A stretch of 33,185 nucleotides of DNA, taken from positions 1 through 33,185 of the forward strand of contig CANQWA010000029.1 of NCBI GenBank assembly GCA_947627445.1, written 5' to 3'. Positions within the stretch are counted from its first letter, which is position 1. Every line of letters begins with the position of its first letter. Under the pieces are notes generated by a model that was not told the origin of the DNA, did no database searches, and was given only the letters and a program-made list of their open reading frames with translations. The translations under genes were made by a program, and so were the position numbers. Shown here one piece after another: positions 31,180-33,185 of this stretch. This DNA comes from an uncultured Ruminococcus sp. (GTDB taxonomy: Bacteria; Bacillota; Clostridia; Oscillospirales; Ruminococcaceae).

Positions 31180-32046
31180 TCAAATCTTCATAAGAATCCT
31201 GCAAATGTCGTCATTGATACAAATACTTTGTTCCGCTATTTCATCAGGTGTGTATGCTTCACCAAAATTCAGGCAGGCATAGACAGCTTTCGGATTCTGT
31301 GCAGTCATCTTCCAGAATGTAAATTTAATGATAACAGGTGTATTATAGCCAACACCAAGTTCAAAAAACAGAATATGTTGTTTTTTATGATTTTGCAAAA
31401 ATTTCTTGTAACGCTCTGATGCTCTGTGCCAACCGTCGTCCTCGACAAATTTGTCATCATTTCGCAAATTCATCGTCACAGGCTTTCCGCATTTGGGACA
31501 CATCGGAATTAGTTCTGTCGGTATCTTCATATTTTCCTGAAATTCAATCATGTTCTTGACAATTTCTTCATTGTCATAAGTCTGGTTATGGCAAGGTGCG
31601 GAACATTGAAAAAGCCCGTAATCACCTTGTGTGTAGAATAGCCGTGACTTGTCAAAACCTGCTTTCTGAAACTGGTGGTCAACATTTGTTGTGATAACGA
31701 AATAATTTCTATCTTTCATTATTTCAAATAACTTTTTGTATGTGCCGTTGTCAATGTTCATGTAACGGTTACACCAGATAAATCTTGACCAGTATGCCCA
31801 CATTTCTTCCGGTGTTCTGAACGGAAAAAATCCTCCCGAATACATATCGTGAAAGCCGTATTTTTCTTCAAAATCGCTGAAATATTTTTCAAATCTTTTT
31901 CCGCTGTAAGTGAATCCCGCCGCTGTGGAAAGTCCTGCACCTGCACCGATTACAATTGCGTCAGCGGTATCAATTTCTCTTTTCAGGCGGTCAATTTCCG
32001 ATGAGTAGTCTCTTGTAGATCTCACCGTCTTTTTCCGTGAAAACAT
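31180..32046 (-). CDS. Class M sirtuin (SirTM-type NAD-dependent protein ADP-ribosyltransferase)
   Basis: A 288-residue Sir2-fold protein. NAD-binding motif GAGAGLSTAAGF begins at 34, the TTNVDHQF motif contains Asn121, and a zinc ribbon uses Cys148, Cys152, Cys183 and Cys186. In deacetylase sirtuins the catalytic base is a His in an HG motif. Here the same place is TQG with Gln140, and Arg195 follows the ribbon (NLRNDD). This His-to-Gln change marks class M sirtuins, which transfer ADP-ribose to proteins and do not deacetylate. ATG 32046 has AGAGGTG 7 bases upstream, and the gene overlaps the macrodomain gene by 56 bases. In known SirTM operons the target is a lipoylated GcvH-like protein; none is in this window. 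Confidence 0.88.
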   Translation of the reverse strand: MFSRKKTVRSTRDYSSEIDRLKREIDTADAIVIGAGAGLSTAAGFTYSGKRFEKYFSDFEEKYGFHDMYSGGFFPFRTPEEMWAYWSRFIWCNRYMNIDNGTYKKLFEIMKDRNYFVITTNVDHQFQKAGFDKSRLFYTQGDYGLFQCSAPCHNQTYDNEEIVKNMIEFQENMKIPTELIPMCPKCGKPVTMNLRNDDKFVEDDGWHRASERYKKFLQNHKKQHILFFELGVGYNTPVIIKFTFWKMTAQNPKAVYACLNFGEAYTPDEIAEQSICINDDICRILMKI

Positions 32047-32758
32047 TGAAAATCACCTCTGTATCATGATTTTTCAGAAATTCCCTTACTGTCTGTACAG
32101 CAATTTCTGCCGCCTTTTCCTGTGGAAAGCCGAAAACTCCCGTTGAAATGCAACAAAAAGCAATACTCTTTATTTTATTTTTGACAGCCAATTCAAGACA
32201 GCTTTTGTAACAACTTTCAAGCAGTCTGCAATGTTCTGCTGTGAGCCGTCCCTGCACAATCGGACCGACTGTGTGTATTACATATTCACACGGCAAATTA
32301 TAGGCTGGAGTAATTTTTGCCCTGCCTGTGGGTTCTTCGTGTTCTTGTTCCTCCATGATTTGACCGCATTTGTACCGCAGACGAACCCCTGCAAAAGTGT
32401 GAATACAATTGTCGATGCAGTTGTGACAAGGCTGATAGCAACCTGTCATTCCCGAATTTGCAGCATTGACAATTGCTCCGCATTTCAGCGTGGTAATGTC
32501 GCCATTCCATAAATAAATTTTGTCTTCAATCGGTACTAAATCGGCAATATCCGTGATACCCTTGTTTGCGGTCAATTCCGTGAGAAATTCGTCCTCTGCC
32601 TGTAAAAAATCTTCATGTGCTTTTACGGCAGGACGAATATTCACAAGACTTCTGTACAGCCGAAATTTTTCACCTTCATCTTCGGGAATTTCAAAATTTT
32701 CATTTCTTTCCGAAAGAAGATGTTGTATTAAAAATAATAATTTCTTGTCAGTATCCAT
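31991..32758 (-). CDS. Zinc-type macrodomain protein-ADP-ribose hydrolase
   Basis: A 255-residue protein. Residues 1-75 are a helical N-terminal extension found in this subfamily. The macrodomain spans about 80-250: YLWNGDITTLKCGAIVNAAN is the adenosine pocket, with NAANSG at 98-103. A Cys/His-rich loop, CYQPCHNCIDNCIH (107-120), fits the zinc-binding site of SirTM-linked macrodomains. STGVFGFP (205-212) is the phosphate-binding loop, and YVIHTVGP is also typical. It should remove ADP-ribose placed by the sirtuin. The start lies 1 base after the stop of the ferredoxin-like gene. Its 3' end overlaps the sirtuin gene, so the three are one operon. Confidence 0.9.
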   Translation of the reverse strand: MDTDKKLLFLIQHLLSERNENFEIPEDEGEKFRLYRSLVNIRPAVKAHEDFLQAEDEFLTELTANKGITDIADLVPIEDKIYLWNGDITTLKCGAIVNAANSGMTGCYQPCHNCIDNCIHTFAGVRLRYKCGQIMEEQEHEEPTGRAKITPAYNLPCEYVIHTVGPIVQGRLTAEHCRLLESCYKSCLELAVKNKIKSIAFCCISTGVFGFPQEKAAEIAVQTVREFLKNHDTEVIFNVFTEKDGEIYKRLLIGN

Positions 32759-32759
32759 T

Positions 32760-33185
32760 TTATCCTCTTTTCAGTATCGCATTTACAGGACACACATTCT
32801 TGCAAGCTCCACAATGTAAACAATGTGTCTGGTCAATGTTAAAAGGTTTTCCTTCTGTTATCGCAGATTGAGGGCAGACATTTATGCACTGTCCGCAGGA
32901 AATGCAGTTTTCTGAAATTTCAAATCCCTTAAAATTTATCTTACCGTTTCCTATCGTGTATGATTTGCGGAAGATAGGGTTTACGCCTAAATTGAAATAT
33001 TCTATCTCAGCGTCTTTTATTACAAAAATGACACCGATATATCTTTTTTCTCCCGAATATAAATTTGACAGATAGGGCTGTTCGGAAAAAATAATATCAA
33101 TAAATTTTGGCTCTTTGTCAAATGTGGGGGCAGCCCATCTTTAACAAGAAGAAGGTGATTGTGGTTAGCAATCTCACGACAACCG
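32760..33185 (-). CDS. FMN-binding split-barrel/4Fe-4S ferredoxin-like protein (partial at window edge, apparent frameshift)
   Basis: Its C-terminal ~55 residues hold two 4Fe-4S motifs, CISCGQCINVCP and CLHCGACKNVCP, and end KRG just before the macrodomain start. The part before it (KFIDIIFSEQPYLSNLYSGE, RYIGVIFVIKDAEIEYFNLG) resembles the pyridoxamine-phosphate-oxidase-like domain in proteins of this class. Upstream, a different frame reads GCREIANHNHLLLVKDGLPP, clearly the same protein. The frame changes at a run of five G (plus strand 33126-33130). One more base there would join the frames as …GLPPTFDKEPKF. Either a sequencing error or a real mutation explains it. The start lies beyond 33185. 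It may supply redox function to the ADP-ribosylation module. Confidence 0.72.

Overview
The window looks like a chromosomal segment from a Ruminococcus-type gut Firmicute (Oscillospiraceae). The evidence is a secreted rhamnogalacturonan lyase with a type I dockerin, which points to a cellulosome former. A SpoVM-like peptide and a SpoIVFB-type protease indicate a sporulating Clostridia lineage. The housekeeping run recJ-rel-MBL-hemZ-rlmD and the strong purine-rich ribosome binding sites fit as well. No rRNA, tRNA or CRISPR was seen.

Layout. (1) Bases 1-5480 are one end of a prophage or phage-derived element: a holin, a two-domain endolysin, a terminator, a small SHOCT-like protein, then a translationally coupled trio of large serine recombinase proteins. 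The middle one lacks the catalytic domain. (2) 5477-6183 holds an unrecognised gene and a dense cluster of inverted and direct repeats, a candidate recombinase or attachment region. (3) 6184-13988 is a tightly packed minus-strand operon, recJ-rel-MBL hydrolase-hemZ-rlmD, driven by a clear promoter at 14081-14109. (4) 14211-16526 is a Na/phosphate cotransporter gene behind a row of 11-bp-spaced TTTACA boxes (PhoP-like) and a MITE-like repeat. (5) 16543-17642 carries HU and shikimate kinase. (6) 17835-19977 carries a GntR regulator and a small sporulation group: a SpoVM-like peptide, a one-helix membrane protein and a SpoIVFB-type site-2 protease. (7) 20643-22437 is an ogt-GNAT-flavoprotein operon whose promoter lies inside a second MITE-like repeat. 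Decayed gene pieces lie on both sides. (8) 22945-29240 is a pectin locus: a three-part regulator (sugar-sensor, decayed GGDEF, AraC DNA-binding) divergent from a 1209-residue PL11-dockerin-CBM35-CE12 enzyme, with an array of five hairpins in the enzyme gene's leader. (9) 29282-31060 is an AT-rich patch with orphan immunity-like genes. (10) 31121-33185 is a minus-strand operon encoding an FMN/4Fe-4S protein (frameshifted, running off the window), a zinc-type macrodomain ADP-ribosyl hydrolase and a class M sirtuin (SirTM) with the typical His-to-Gln replacement. This is a reversible protein ADP-ribosylation module.

How parts work together. The phage lysis genes and recombinases belong to one mobile unit. 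The regulator and lyase form a substrate-sensing and degradation pair for pectin rhamnogalacturonan-I. The sirtuin should add ADP-ribose and the macrodomain should remove it. The most interesting points are the recombinase trio with its nearby repeat cluster, the promoter-carrying dispersed repeats, the hairpin array before the lyase, and the SirTM-macrodomain-ferredoxin operon.
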